DNA of 64,000 nucleotides from Phascolarctos cinereus (taxonomy: Eukaryota > Chordata > Mammalia > Diprotodontia > Phascolarctidae): assembly GCF_002099425.1 (NCBI RefSeq), contig NW_018344037.1:6398501-6462500 (forward strand), written 5' to 3'. The notes beneath the pieces are model-generated. The model worked only from the letters and a program-made list of their open reading frames with translations. It made no database searches and was not told the DNA's origin. Below, piece by piece: positions 35,528 through 45,736 of this stretch. The position numbers and the translations under genes are program-made. How positions within the stretch are numbered: position 1 is the stretch's first letter; every line of letters begins with the position of its first letter.

Positions 35528-36164
35528 CATTTTTACTATTGTGTGGGAGGATAATTATAGTCATTTGAAGTTACTTACATATCTTTGAAAACAAAGTTAT
35601 TAAAGACACCCTTACTCCATAAAAAGTATGTGTTATACTTTAATTAATTATCCACCTAAGTAAAACATCACCAATATAACGGCATGATGACATGGAATGT
35701 CTCATATTTCAGCTTATAGAATTAATTTCGAGAAACTCATTTAAAAATCTTTGTACTAATAAACATATTTACTTTTATATTTTGAATTTTAAAGCCATAA
35801 ATTTGTATGTATGTGATATAAGATTCCATACAAAAATGACTGTAACTAATACATAAAGCATATTAGCACTAAACAAATTCAGTTGAATGAGGTGAAAAAT
35901 TAGCACTTAGGTCCTAGTAGCCCAGAGTCACTCTGTCATTGAGATTAAATATTCCTATGTAATATTTACTAGCCCTTACATAGAACGATTTTCAATAGAA
36001 TTTTGTCATACTCTGCTGTTGTCACTAAGTCTATAGAGTATTCAGAATATAATCATGATTCTCTTAGTTAAAATGACATATTATTTTCCTGTGAAAGCAC
36101 AGGCAAATGCTACTTTGAATTTTGATACTGATATAAATAAAGTTTACCTCCTCTTGCTGAGAGA

Positions 36165-36300
36165 GAGCAGATCCCATAGTGGATGGAAACCTCGTTCATA
36201 AACTAGGAAGAGACTCATTCAAGTTCCACGTCTGACACAACTGACTGTGATCTTGGGCAAGCCCTTATAATTTCTTAGTGCCCTAGTCAAGCACTATGAA
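36165..36300 (+). repeat. tRNA-derived SINE with alternative tail
   Basis: A MAR-like head and core ('gactcattcaagttccacgt', 'tgtgatcttgggcaagccct') runs into 'tagtcaagcactatgaaact', resembling the SINE subfamily also seen at 51919-52200. Confidence 0.6.
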
Positions 36301-39167
36301 ACTCAAGACCCACAATATTCCCAAGTGCCTGGAACAAGATTAAAAAGTAATTCAGAAATATTTTAAAATAAATAAAAATTAAATTAAACTAGATGATATT
36401 ACAATTTAAAAGAATATCAATATGTGGCCCACAGAGATAACTTTCCTTTACAAAGGTCAGAAATTAATCTTTTTTTTCATTAATATTCTTATCCTGTTAA
36501 GGAAAAAAAAAATCATCTTCCTAAATCTGCTTTTGGGAAGTGTGGGAGGAGGGAGGCTGTGAATTCCTAACTGAATGTTTACATGATTTAAATTTAAATT
36601 AGGAATGAGAACAAAAACACTAGAACAAGAAAACTTACTGGATAACTAATTACCCAAACTACTTTTATTATTCATCTTTTCCCCAAATTTCACTTTTACT
36701 TGCTCCAAACTTATTGGCATCTAGAGCTTATAGCCTGTAACTGCTTGAATTTTAAATGAAAATAAATTAGATTTCATCACTTGATCACAGTGTCAAGATG
36801 GGGTTATGTTAATAAATTATTGACCCATTAGAAAGTGAATTGCTACTGATTTTTCAGGTGAAATTCCCATCTTTGATAGCTCAGACTTCCATAAAAGCTG
36901 GATTAGATTTTTTGGTCTTTGGAGCCATCTTGTGGTAGTACCATAGAATATATAAGAAGTCTATTCTTGATTCCAAATTGTTTTCCAGCTAAACTATTTC
37001 AATTTAGCACCACTGAAACAGATGTGAATTTACAGAAGAGCTATAAAACAACATTAAAAATGTATCATGTTTAGATTAATGTCATTTTCCTTTTACATCT
37101 CAATATGAATTATATAAAATATTGTTTTACAAAAATCTCAACAAAAAATAAAAACTTTTTGAGCAGGACATAATTACAAAACTGAAATGTATTTTTTGCT
37201 GTGCAGCTGCAAGAGATCTCTACAGAATCCTTAAATGTTTAGCTAGCTCAAGGCAAAATTCATTTCAGTATCCTCTAGTGTGCAGCACAAAGAAAACAAG
37301 GCTTGTGCTATCATTATTTTTGCATTTTGTAAAACTTAAATGTAAATATGAAGCCTCATTAAAAAAAAAAATGCTACCAGAAACTCAGGTGACCTCATTT
37401 ATTTCTCAGTGGACTCAGTAGAAGTTCAGATAGACAAATCTGTTTGCTTTTACAAGATATGAATACTTGATTAAATCCCAATTATTGTATGTAATGTAAA
37501 TGCTCACAATGCATTAAGTCCTTTTATTTTGTATGCTGTTTTGAAAGCTTTTTGAATGGAAGTTGGATGCAGGCATATTACTGTGGTTGCTATGATCATT
37601 TTATCGGGAAGTATTTGGACTTAAGGGAAGAAATTAAAATGTTTTAAAATAGTATAACATTTTTAAATCTCTAACGATTTTCTTATTTCTTAATCTATAC
37701 TTTCAAATTTATAATGAAAATAGGTAAAGAAAACTATGAAATGATTATCAGTTGTTTGTATTCTTTGGGATAAAATGTTCATAAAATTATTTCTTGAGGT
37801 GTTTCATTAAATAATATTGACAATCTAGTTATAAAACATGCATTTCTTTGGGTTTCATAATTTTTAAAAATTAGTTTTTAAAAATGTTATGGTTTAGGAA
37901 GGTCAATTATATGTCAGCATGTAGGTGAAGGCAGATAGGATAGCTTCATGGGGAAGGGACAGAAATTCTACTGGAAGTGAATCTTGGGAAAGTCTGAAAA
38001 AGAACTAATACTCCCTGGCTAAGACCCAAGAGAATAGAGAGAGATTGTGGAAAGATGGCGGTATAGAGAAAAAGGGAGTGTGGGTCTTTAATAAGTCATT
38101 TTACTATTCATATTAATGAACAGCTGATCTGCTTTTAACTGAACTCTTTATATTAAAAAAATATATAAACTACTTGGAAGATGAAAGCCAGATAAATGGT
38201 TTTTCATAGTAACATATATTTACATACTTCCTGGTACAAGTTTCATGGATATACAGATATATAACTGTTTTATACTATGGTATTAATCAAACCTGCCTTA
38301 GCTGAAGTGAAATATTAATAAAAATACAATTAATCAATTATAAATTGGCACATGCCAATTATCTACAACTTTCATTTGTAGGGATGACATTTGTCTTTAT
38401 TCTTATGAAGCCAAAAATATCTTCTTTAATTCAGAATCTACCACCTAAACCTTTAACTAAAAAGAATGGTTAGAATGAGTCATATCTCAGCCCAAACACA
38501 ATGTTTTCTATGAAAATGGAGAGGGTTATGATTACCATTGTAACAAGAACATATTGTGAGTAAGAGGATATCTATCTCAAGAGATTTTATGTTTGATTTA
38601 TACTGTATTGACAAATGATCAATTTTTCAAAGTATCAGAAAACCCAGTATTACTTCATATTAATATATAAAGTTTTTAAAAGTTCAACTTCAAAAGGAAA
38701 GACCTGAAGATATATTCTAAGAACTAAATATATCTATAATATTTAGATATACATTTTTGATGTATCCACATTTAGAGGTATTGCTTCTGGCAAAGTTCTT
38801 CCACTATAAAAATCCTAAGCATTTTTCAACTAGAAAATTCTGCTTTCTTATTAGCCATAATCTAAAACTTCTAATACTCCAAACATGTTACTGTGGACAA
38901 AGCTTTAAAAAAGAATTGTTATTTTCACATATTCTCTATAATACCCATACAACTAGATGAAAACATAAAAACAAAAAGAAAAAACTAAAAGCTAAACTTG
39001 CTCCTAACAAAAAGTATTTTAACACCTTTTTATGCTATTTTTTACTTTTCTAAGTATATTGTATCTATTATTTCATCCTTACAACTGTGTAAAATTGGTA
39101 GGAAAGATGTTTTGCTTCCAAATTAACAGAGAAGGATGCTGAATCAGGATTACTTAAATGACTTCCC
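36301..39167. other. unannotated AT-rich DNA
   Basis: About 2.9 kb with no recognised SINE or LINE and no exon. This is the second-longest repeat-free run in the window. Confidence 0.5.
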
Positions 39168-39404
39168 TGGCTGTTTTTGTTGCTCAGTAGTTTCATTCCA
39201 ACTCTTTGTGACTCCACTTGGGGTTTTCTTGGCAGACACACAGGAGGGGTTTGCAATTTTCTTTTCCAGTTCATTTTACAGATGAGGAAACTGAGGCAAA
39301 GAAGGTTAAGTGACTTGTCCAGGGTCACACAGCTAGTAAGAGTCTGAGGCCAGATCTTCCTGACTCCAGCCCTGGTGCTCTATCCACTGCACCAACTAGT
39401 TGTT
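39168..39404 (-). repeat. MAR1-type SINE, antisense
   Basis: Antisense blocks 'tttttgttgctcagtagttt', 'ggggttttcttggcagacac', 'gatgaggaaactgaggcaaa' and 'gctctatccactgcaccaac' are in order. Confidence 0.9.
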
Positions 39405-39456
39405 TTAAGGTTACATAGAGCAAAAGACTGATGGCACTACACATTTCAAAGTTTAA

Positions 39457-39522
39457 GTGTTTGTGTGTGTGTGTGTGTGTATGTGTCTGTGTGTGTCTGT
39501 GTCTGTGTGTCTGTGTGTCTGA
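39457..39522. repeat. GT/CTGT microsatellite
   Basis: An imperfect GT run with TCTG interruptions. Confidence 0.93.
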
Positions 39523-39979
39523 AGTTATGTTACTCTGTAGTCAATACTTTGTCTTAAGAAACTATATAGCACTGGGCTAAGGGGTAAAGGGGCTTTCAAA
39601 GAAAGTGCAAGGAGTTTGCAGTTTTGTTGAAGTAATAGATACAATCATGAAATGGTAAATTGCAATTCAAGGCAATAACATTAAAAATCAACAGAAGAAT
39701 TTATGAGAGTGTTAGAAATGGTGAGAGTAGAGACAGAACACCCTTCCTCAGGATAATCAGATAAGCTGGACAGGGGAACTGAGACAGGCTCTGAAGGAGT
39801 GTCATAATTTAAATAGGTAGCCAAACAGGGCAAAGGCTTTTCAGATTGGGGAACATCCTGACAAATGGCTTAACAGTAGAAAACAACAATGAGAGATTAA
39901 AACGAGATCGAGACATACTGAAGATTGGTCTAGATAGAGAAGAGGATTCACTGTCAAGTGTCTATTGAGCCTAAGATCA
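39523..39979. other. unannotated DNA
   Basis: About 455 bp, A/G-rich on the + strand; no recognised family. Confidence 0.4.
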
Positions 39980-40460
39980 AATGGTTTATTCCTGGATGTG
40001 CTATAAATATCACCATACACCCCTAAATGTTTACCACTTTCCCTGCCTCATCTTCTTTGCTCCCCCCCTCCGCCCCCACAACATGGACAGTTCCAGGAAC
40101 CTCCTATTTCCCTAAACCTTAGAGGTTAACTTTTGCTATAAATAGACAAAATTGCGCCCTTAGCTCTGGGGCCTTCTGGGTTACCCAAAGGCATAGAAAG
40201 TCCCACCCACAGACAACTGGGAGCCTTGAACATGATGAAGTTCTGAATACCACTTGAGCCACTACATCTTTTAATATATCCTGCTCTGATAAGTAGTTCT
40301 GTTTTCATATGGAGACGATGGGCAGGGGTTATATGCAGAGAAGCTAAGTGTCAACATATACTTGTCACCTGTGTTATGTTGCTATGTTAGAACAAAGTAA
40401 ACCTCCTTTTGTTAACTGTTCAGTGACTTGCAGGTGTGTGCATCATTTCACCCCAACATC
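39980..40460 (+). mobile_element. probable solo LTR of an old endogenous retrovirus
   Basis: The segment has LTR-like parts in the right order: a G+C-richer U3-like region, a TATA-type box 'ctataaatag' at about 40136-40145, a polyadenylation-like AGTAAA at about 40396, and a 'tgtgcatcatttcacccc' stretch near a CA end. No internal retroviral genes are seen beside it, so it would be a solo LTR and a fossil. Ends are approximate, the family is not identified, and no target duplication was settled. Confidence 0.4.
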
Positions 40461-40524
40461 AACCCTAAACTAAGAGAGTGCTGGTATTAGTGTCATCTCT
40501 AACATGATTATAAACTCAAGATTT

Positions 40525-41254
40525 CTAAAATGGAACTCATTATTTTCCCCCTAAACACACTTCTCTTCCACACATTCCTATTTCTTCTGAGGAAATGTCT
40601 ATCGCCCCATTCACAGAGTCAAAACCTGGAGTTATCATTGGCTCTTCTCTCTGGCTTCCCACATGCAGTTAGGTATAACAAGACCTCTCAGTCTACCTCT
40701 ATGTCATCTTTTTTAACAATTTTTTTCATTAACAGAACCATCACAAACCCATTCTATGATATCTTGCCTGGACTATTATAATAGCCTTTCAATCTGTCTT
40801 CCTGCTTCCACTCTTTCCTCCTCTCCATTCCATCCTTTACACAGTTGCCAAAATAATCATGCTAGGTCACAGCCTGACTTTGTCACTCCCTTGCACAAAA
40901 AGCACCTGGTCCTTGCTTCTAAAATTAAAACCAAACCCCTTAGCCCAGCATATAAGGTCCTGCACAGTTTGGCTCCCATCTGTCATTCCAAATTTATTTC
41001 ATACTCCTCTTAACAAATTCTATATTCCAGCCAAATTGGAACCATTCCTCTAAAAATATTCTACTTCCTATCCCTTGCATTTATACAACATATCCCCTAT
41101 GCTTACAATGCATGCTTTTTTGCATTTCAGCCTCTTAGTTTATTTGGATTCTTTATTCCTTCAAGTATGGCTGAATTTAGTGCTACTTCCTCCATGAGGC
41201 TTATAGTGACACTCCCATCTCCCACCCCTGCCTTCATGCAATAAGTACACTATC
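40525..41254 (+). repeat. L2-type LINE 3' portion (left of SINE insert)
   Basis: Sense L2, collinear: 'aacctggagttatcattggc', 'ttgcctggactattataata', 'gtcttcctgcttccactctt', 'gccaaaataatcatgctagg', 'ctgactttgtcactcccttg', 'cccagcatataaggtcctgc'. Open frames at 40530-41053 are ORF2 remnants. It continues at 41401. Confidence 0.88.
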
Positions 41255-41391
41255 GGGGCTGGAGTCAGGAGGACCTGAGTTCAAATCTGACCTCAGACAC
41301 ACGACACTTACTAGCTGTGTGACCCTTGGCAAGTCACTTAAACCCGATTGCCTCACCACACCCCCCCCAAAAAAAAAGAAAAAAAAAGAAA
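41255..41391 (+). repeat. 5'-truncated WSINE1-type SINE inserted in L2
   Basis: Begins within the head ('ggggctggagtcaggaggac') and ends in a long A-rich tail. The flanks carry tacactatc at 41246-41254 and again at 41392-41400, a 9-bp target-site duplication that extends to 11 with one mismatch. The L2 resumes directly after it, so the order of events is clear. Confidence 0.92.
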
Positions 41392-41400
41392 TACACTATC

Positions 41401-41570
41401 CCTAGATAATTTTCCAGGTATTATATTAGTGTATATCTTATCTACTTTTCTATTCTCCCCACCCCCGCCTGTACCACGCTCCTTGAGGGCAGGAATTGTG
41501 GTTTTTATATTCCTAATACATAGCAGACTGCCTTACATTGTAAATAATTAATAAATATTTGTTGAAATGA
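41401..41570 (+). repeat. L2-type LINE 3' end (right of SINE insert)
   Basis: Terminal L2: 'tccttgagggcaggaattgt', 'cctaatacatagcagactgc' and 'taataaatatttgttgaaat'. Confidence 0.88.
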
Positions 41571-41904
41571 ATCAAATTAATTGTAAGGAGTAGTATGAAA
41601 TATGGTTGATAGGAAGGATAGTGGCAAAAAGGGACTGAATGACAAAGAGCTTAGGGTATACACTACAGATACATCCATCCAACTCTCTCTTTCTTTCTCA
41701 TTCTCTCTCTCCCTCTTTCAATTTTTGAGAAGATAAGTTAAAAACTGAATTTAGAGCATTTTACTGAAATGAATAGCTGTTGGAATGAACTGAATAAATT
41801 TGTTACATTTTAGGCACAGCAGCACAAAAATATAGATGTATGTGTATACACACAAAAAAAAATAAGTTTTGAAAGTGCGTCTTGGAAAGCATAACAATAA
41901 ACTA

Positions 41905-41970
41905 ATCAATAAACTTTCATTAAGTTCTTACTTGCACATGCCAAGAAGCTCACATTCTAACCAGGGAGAC
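41905..41970 (-). repeat. L2 3' tail scrap, antisense
   Basis: Contains 'caataaactttcattaagtt' and 'agctcacattctaaccaggg'. Confidence 0.6.
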
Positions 41971-42060
41971 TATATATATAAATATATATGTACATATATG
42001 TATATGTGTGTATGTATACATATATATGTATCTATATGTATACATATATAGTATGTATAA
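41971..42060. repeat. TA/TG low-complexity tract
   Basis: About 90 bp of mixed TATA, TATG and TGTG. Confidence 0.9.
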
Positions 42061-42089
42061 TGTAACACAGGTATTATCTATAATGCGTT

Positions 42090-42245
42090 TATGTAAAAAT
42101 GTTTTAAAATAAGTTACTTTGACTATTATAAATAACCCAAACTGACTACAAAGGACATATGACAGAAGATGCTATCTGTATCCAGAGAAAGAACTCATAA
42201 ATAGAAATATGTATAGAATGATTTAGAATGATATATGTGGGTATG

Positions 42246-42278
<33 letters not shown>

Positions 42279-42530
42279 CACACACACACACACATATTCA
42301 CTCATACATACTTGTATCTAGTGGTAGCCATCTCTAGGGTGGGGGGGAGAAAAAAGGGGAAAAAAGAAATTTACATGATAACTTTATTAAATATTTAAAA
42401 GGAACAGCAAGGTGTACATAACAGATTTAGAGTTTCATGTGCAATCACCTTTTTTATTATGCTTCACTATGGAAATAATTGTTTTATCTCATAAATTAAA
42501 AATAAAATAAATAAAAATTACAAGATATCT
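42090..42530 (+). repeat. L1 3' end (3' UTR), sense
   Basis: Contains 'actacaaaggacatatgaca', 'atccagagaaagaactcata', 'gggtgggggggagaaa', and an A-rich end near 42500-42530, matching the 3' UTR order of marsupial L1s. A CA microsatellite (42252-42294) lies within it. Confidence 0.72.
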
Positions 42531-42669
42531 TATATATCCACACATTTATATATATAATTTAAGTATATTAAAAATGTGTGCTGTATGTTTAAACATATTT
42601 GATATATATTTATACATCCACATATTCAAACAAATACACCATATATACATAATGTTACATGTAATATGT

Positions 42670-42770
42670 GTTTTACAAGGCTCAAATGAAAGAAAGGATA
42701 TAAAAACACTTTGTAAACCTTAAAGTACTATGTGAATGTTTATTAGCATTATTAGTAGTAGTAGTTGCCT
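42670..42770 (+). repeat. MIR/THER1 3' tail
   Basis: Contains 'aacactttgtaaaccttaaa' and 'ttagcattattagtagtagt'. Confidence 0.65.
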
Positions 42771-43126
42771 ACAGTTGCTGGATCACGGTTTCTTTAGAAT
42801 TCATTTCATGTCATAAATTTCATTTAGAATTCATTTGAAGAATTCATTTACTAACACTTGTACTGCATTCCCCCTGAGCTCAACAATGTTATTGACCAAT
42901 CCAGGGGTATGTTTGTAAACATTTAACATGTGAGTTCTCAGGAAAAATATAATCGCACAACTTTAAATTTAGTCTACACTATTAACACAATCTTCAATCC
43001 AAACAATCATCAAAACAATAAATCAAACCCTAATGTGTGGAATTTGCCAATTTTCACACTGAAAAGTTTAATAATGGCCTCCCCTGGATGTGTATCCATA
43101 TACATAAATACTGAAATTTATGACTG
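42771..43126. other. unannotated DNA with a small 'tagaattcattt' duplication
   Basis: Two to three near-copies of 'tagaattcattt' occur at about 42795-42850. Otherwise nothing is recognised. Confidence 0.5.
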
Positions 43127-43262
43127 ATAGATAGATGGTAGCTAGCTGTCTAGCTACCTACCTATCTACCTGCCTACCTATCTACCTACCTACCTATGTA
43201 CATACATACATACGTACATATATACATACATACGTATATAGATACACACACACACACACACA
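43127..43262. repeat. compound tetranucleotide/dinucleotide microsatellite
   Basis: Successive blocks of GATA, CTAC/CTAT, GTACATACATAC and CA units over about 135 bp. Confidence 0.93.
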
Positions 43263-43329
43263 ATGTAACCTAGGAATCACTAGCAGCTAGGTTATCTAAG
43301 GAAGTTTTACTACAGACAGTAGTTCTTAA

Positions 43330-43890
43330 CTTGATAATTTTAAAAAATATTTTAAATTGATCATCTGTTATTATATCATCAATATTCCCCACATTTTTAC
43401 CAACATACTTTCCTTCCTCTTCTCCCCTTGAAAAAAGGGAAAAAAATCAGCAAAATGCATCAGTACATCAAAAATGACATTCTATATATCCACCTTGGAC
43501 CCCTATCTCTGTAAAGGAATCAGTGCAGGGGAATGTCTTACATATTTTTATTTTGGGGAAAAGAATCTTGCTCTTTATAATTTGGGAATATTTAGTTTCA
43601 GTTGTTTTATGTTGGTTTTTCTTCTGATTTATGTTTTTAAGCTAGTTGTATACATTGTTTTCTTCACTCTGCTTACTTTACATTAATTCATATAAATATT
43701 TTATAACTTCTTTTTAATGATCATGTTCATCATTTCTTACAGAGCAGTAATACTCTATTGCATTAATGTGTCAACATTTTCTTTAGACATTCCCTACTTG
43801 ATGGCATTTTACTCTGCTTCCAGTTCTTTTCTACCACAAAATGTGCTGCTACAAATATTTTATTATAAAGGGAGCTTATAAACTTATTAC

Positions 43891-43892
<2 letters not shown>
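43330..43892 (-). repeat. L1 3' end, antisense
   Basis: Antisense L1 3' UTR and late ORF2: 'acattgttttcttcactctg', 'catcatttcttacagagcag', 'tgcttccagttcttttctac', 'gtgctgctacaaatatttta'. Confidence 0.78.
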
Positions 43893-43972
<80 letters not shown>

Positions 43973-43975
43973 GTT
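43893..43975. repeat. (GT)n(AT)n microsatellite
   Basis: A GT run joined to a longer AT run, probably variable in length. The repeat-encoded frame on the minus strand is not a gene. Confidence 0.96.
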
Positions 43976-44229
43976 ATAACCTAATAAAAAAGTAACAGAA
44001 TTTTCACATGTTAAATGGTTAACGATAAACAGTGGCAATGTCAGCAGTTTTAAGCTGTTGTTCAGCCTACTCTAGAAAGAAATCATGCATGAGGCAATTT
44101 GAAATTTTGTTGTGTTCAAAATATTCCCTAATGTACCAATTGCATTAACACAAATTAATGTTTTTGAAATATATATTATAGTAGAACTGAATGTACGTTA
44201 CTGACTTTTGCAGAGTCTATCACCAAATT

Positions 44230-44440
44230 ATCTCTTTTATCCCCTCCTTCATCTCCACTCCACCACCAGGCCTTTGTTATCTATGGTAATAGCATCTTAA
44301 CAGACATTTCTTTCATTGACTTTCTCTCTCTGCCATGTTATCCGTCATATCAATGTCAGAACTCCTTATGCATAAATTTGTCCATTTTATTTCCCTGTTT
44401 AAAAATCTTTAAATTTCTCTGTTTTGTAAAATAATTTCAG
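44230..44440 (+). repeat. L2-type LINE fragment
   Basis: Loose match to sense L2 ('gtaatagcatcttaacagac', 'cataaatttgtccattttat'). Strongly decayed. Confidence 0.5.
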
Positions 44441-44594
44441 GATTGTGAAGGACCCCAAGGACCATATATTCCTTGACAAATCCTTTGACAAAATACCAGA
44501 GGGGTCATCATGTTACCCTTAGCTTGAAGATCTCAGTGAAAACACATCCTTTGCTCCTGGAGCTGTAGAATGTATCTTATTTTATTCTAGTAGG

Positions 44595-44775
44595 AGACCT
44601 CAGAGTGATACCTAGTCTAAGGAAATAATCTACAGAAAAGGAAACTAATTCCCAAGGGCGTTAAGTGAGTTGTCTAAGATCACATAAGTAGTAAATGACA
44701 AGGGCAAGAGTTTAACTCAGGTTTTCTGATTCTAAATCCAGCACTCTTCATGGCATTCATTATGCTCTAATAATA
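44595..44775 (-). repeat. MIR/CORE-SINE, antisense
   Basis: Contains 'agaaaaggaaactaattccc', 'ttaagtgagttgtctaagat' and 'ctaaatccagcactcttcat'. Confidence 0.7.
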
Positions 44776-44799
44776 TTTAACAGATTTTTTTGTTTGTTT

Positions 44800-44944
44800 T
44801 CTTTTTAGGCAATTGGGGTTAAGTGACTTGCCCAGGGTCACACAGCTAGTAAGTGTCAAGTGTTTGGTCTGAGGCCACATTTGAACTCAGGTCCTCCTGA
44901 CTTCAGGGCCGGTGCTCTGTCCACTGTGCCACCTACTTGCCCTC
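44800..44944 (-). repeat. WSINE1-type SINE, antisense
   Basis: High-identity copy: 'caattggggttaagtgactt', 'catttgaactcaggtcctcc', 'cggtgctctgtccactgtgc', ending 'cacctacttgccc', after a T-rich tail complement. Confidence 0.93.
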
Positions 44945-45065
44945 CACATTTTTGTTTTAATTGAAATCATAGACATAGATTACATAATGTTCTTAGCCAT
45001 AAAATATTAGAAGCTCTGATGGGCTAGAGGAGCCTCATGAAAAAATAGCAGGCAGGTATTATTAG

Positions 45066-45330
45066 GGTATATAGGCCACTAAGTGGCTCAGTGGATATAG
45101 GGGAGTCAGGAAGACACCAGTTTGAATTAGGGCCTCAGACACTTACTATCTGTGTGACCCTGGGCAAATTACTTAACATCTCTCTGCCTCTGCCACAGTT
45201 TCCTAAACTGTTCAATAGGGATAATAATAGCACTTATGGCACAGAGTTGCTGCATAAATAAAATGAGATAACATTTATAAAGCACAGTGTCTGACATATA
45301 ATAGGTGCTTAATAAATAATTGATTGCATT
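45066..45330 (+). repeat. MIR/THER1-type SINE, full length
   Basis: Head ('ggctcagtggatataggg'), core ('tctgtgtgaccctgggcaaa', 'gggataataatagcacttat') and tail ('ataataggtgcttaataaat') are all present. Confidence 0.88.
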
Positions 45331-45736
45331 TTCCCCTAATTACATCTATATCTGTCTAAAGATTGATAGACATACAAATATATATGCATATATATGCATA
45401 CACACACTGAATAGAGATTTTTAATATCAATAGCTAATTTTTTTTGTTTGTTTTCTCTTAGTCTTTGTTCTACCCTTTTGCTTAAGCAGTTTTGGTTTTG
45501 GACCTCACTTGAAACATTGCTGGCATTTCTCTTAAAATCATGCGCTATAGGGGCTAGTGTAGAAGGCAGGAGCCATGTAGGATAGAATTTATAGGTGCTT
45601 TATATTTATTTGTTGAACTTGAATTGGGCTACAAAATAGTTCTGTAGTAAAAATTGAACTATACTATATAGATATAGCCAGAATTTGATGCAATTTGTAG
45701 CCCTGCTGGGCTCACTTGAGATTAAACTATTCCAAA
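45331..45736. other. unannotated DNA
   Basis: Contains a TATATGCA low-complexity patch at about 45376-45410; no gene. Confidence 0.45.

Larger units (their letters stand above)
34473..36164. other. mostly unannotated DNA
   Basis: Holds the second copy of the 58-bp repeat and one L2 tail, listed separately. A short A-run occurs at about 35022-35041. No gene seen. Confidence 0.45.

Noticed and set aside
36915-36945. Second CTCF-like site ('ccatcttgtggtagta')
   Set aside because: Several core positions deviate; too weak to list beside the 26595 motif.
38045-38075. 'aaagatggcgg' as the 5' end of an L1
   Set aside because: Only a few bases match and no L1 body follows.
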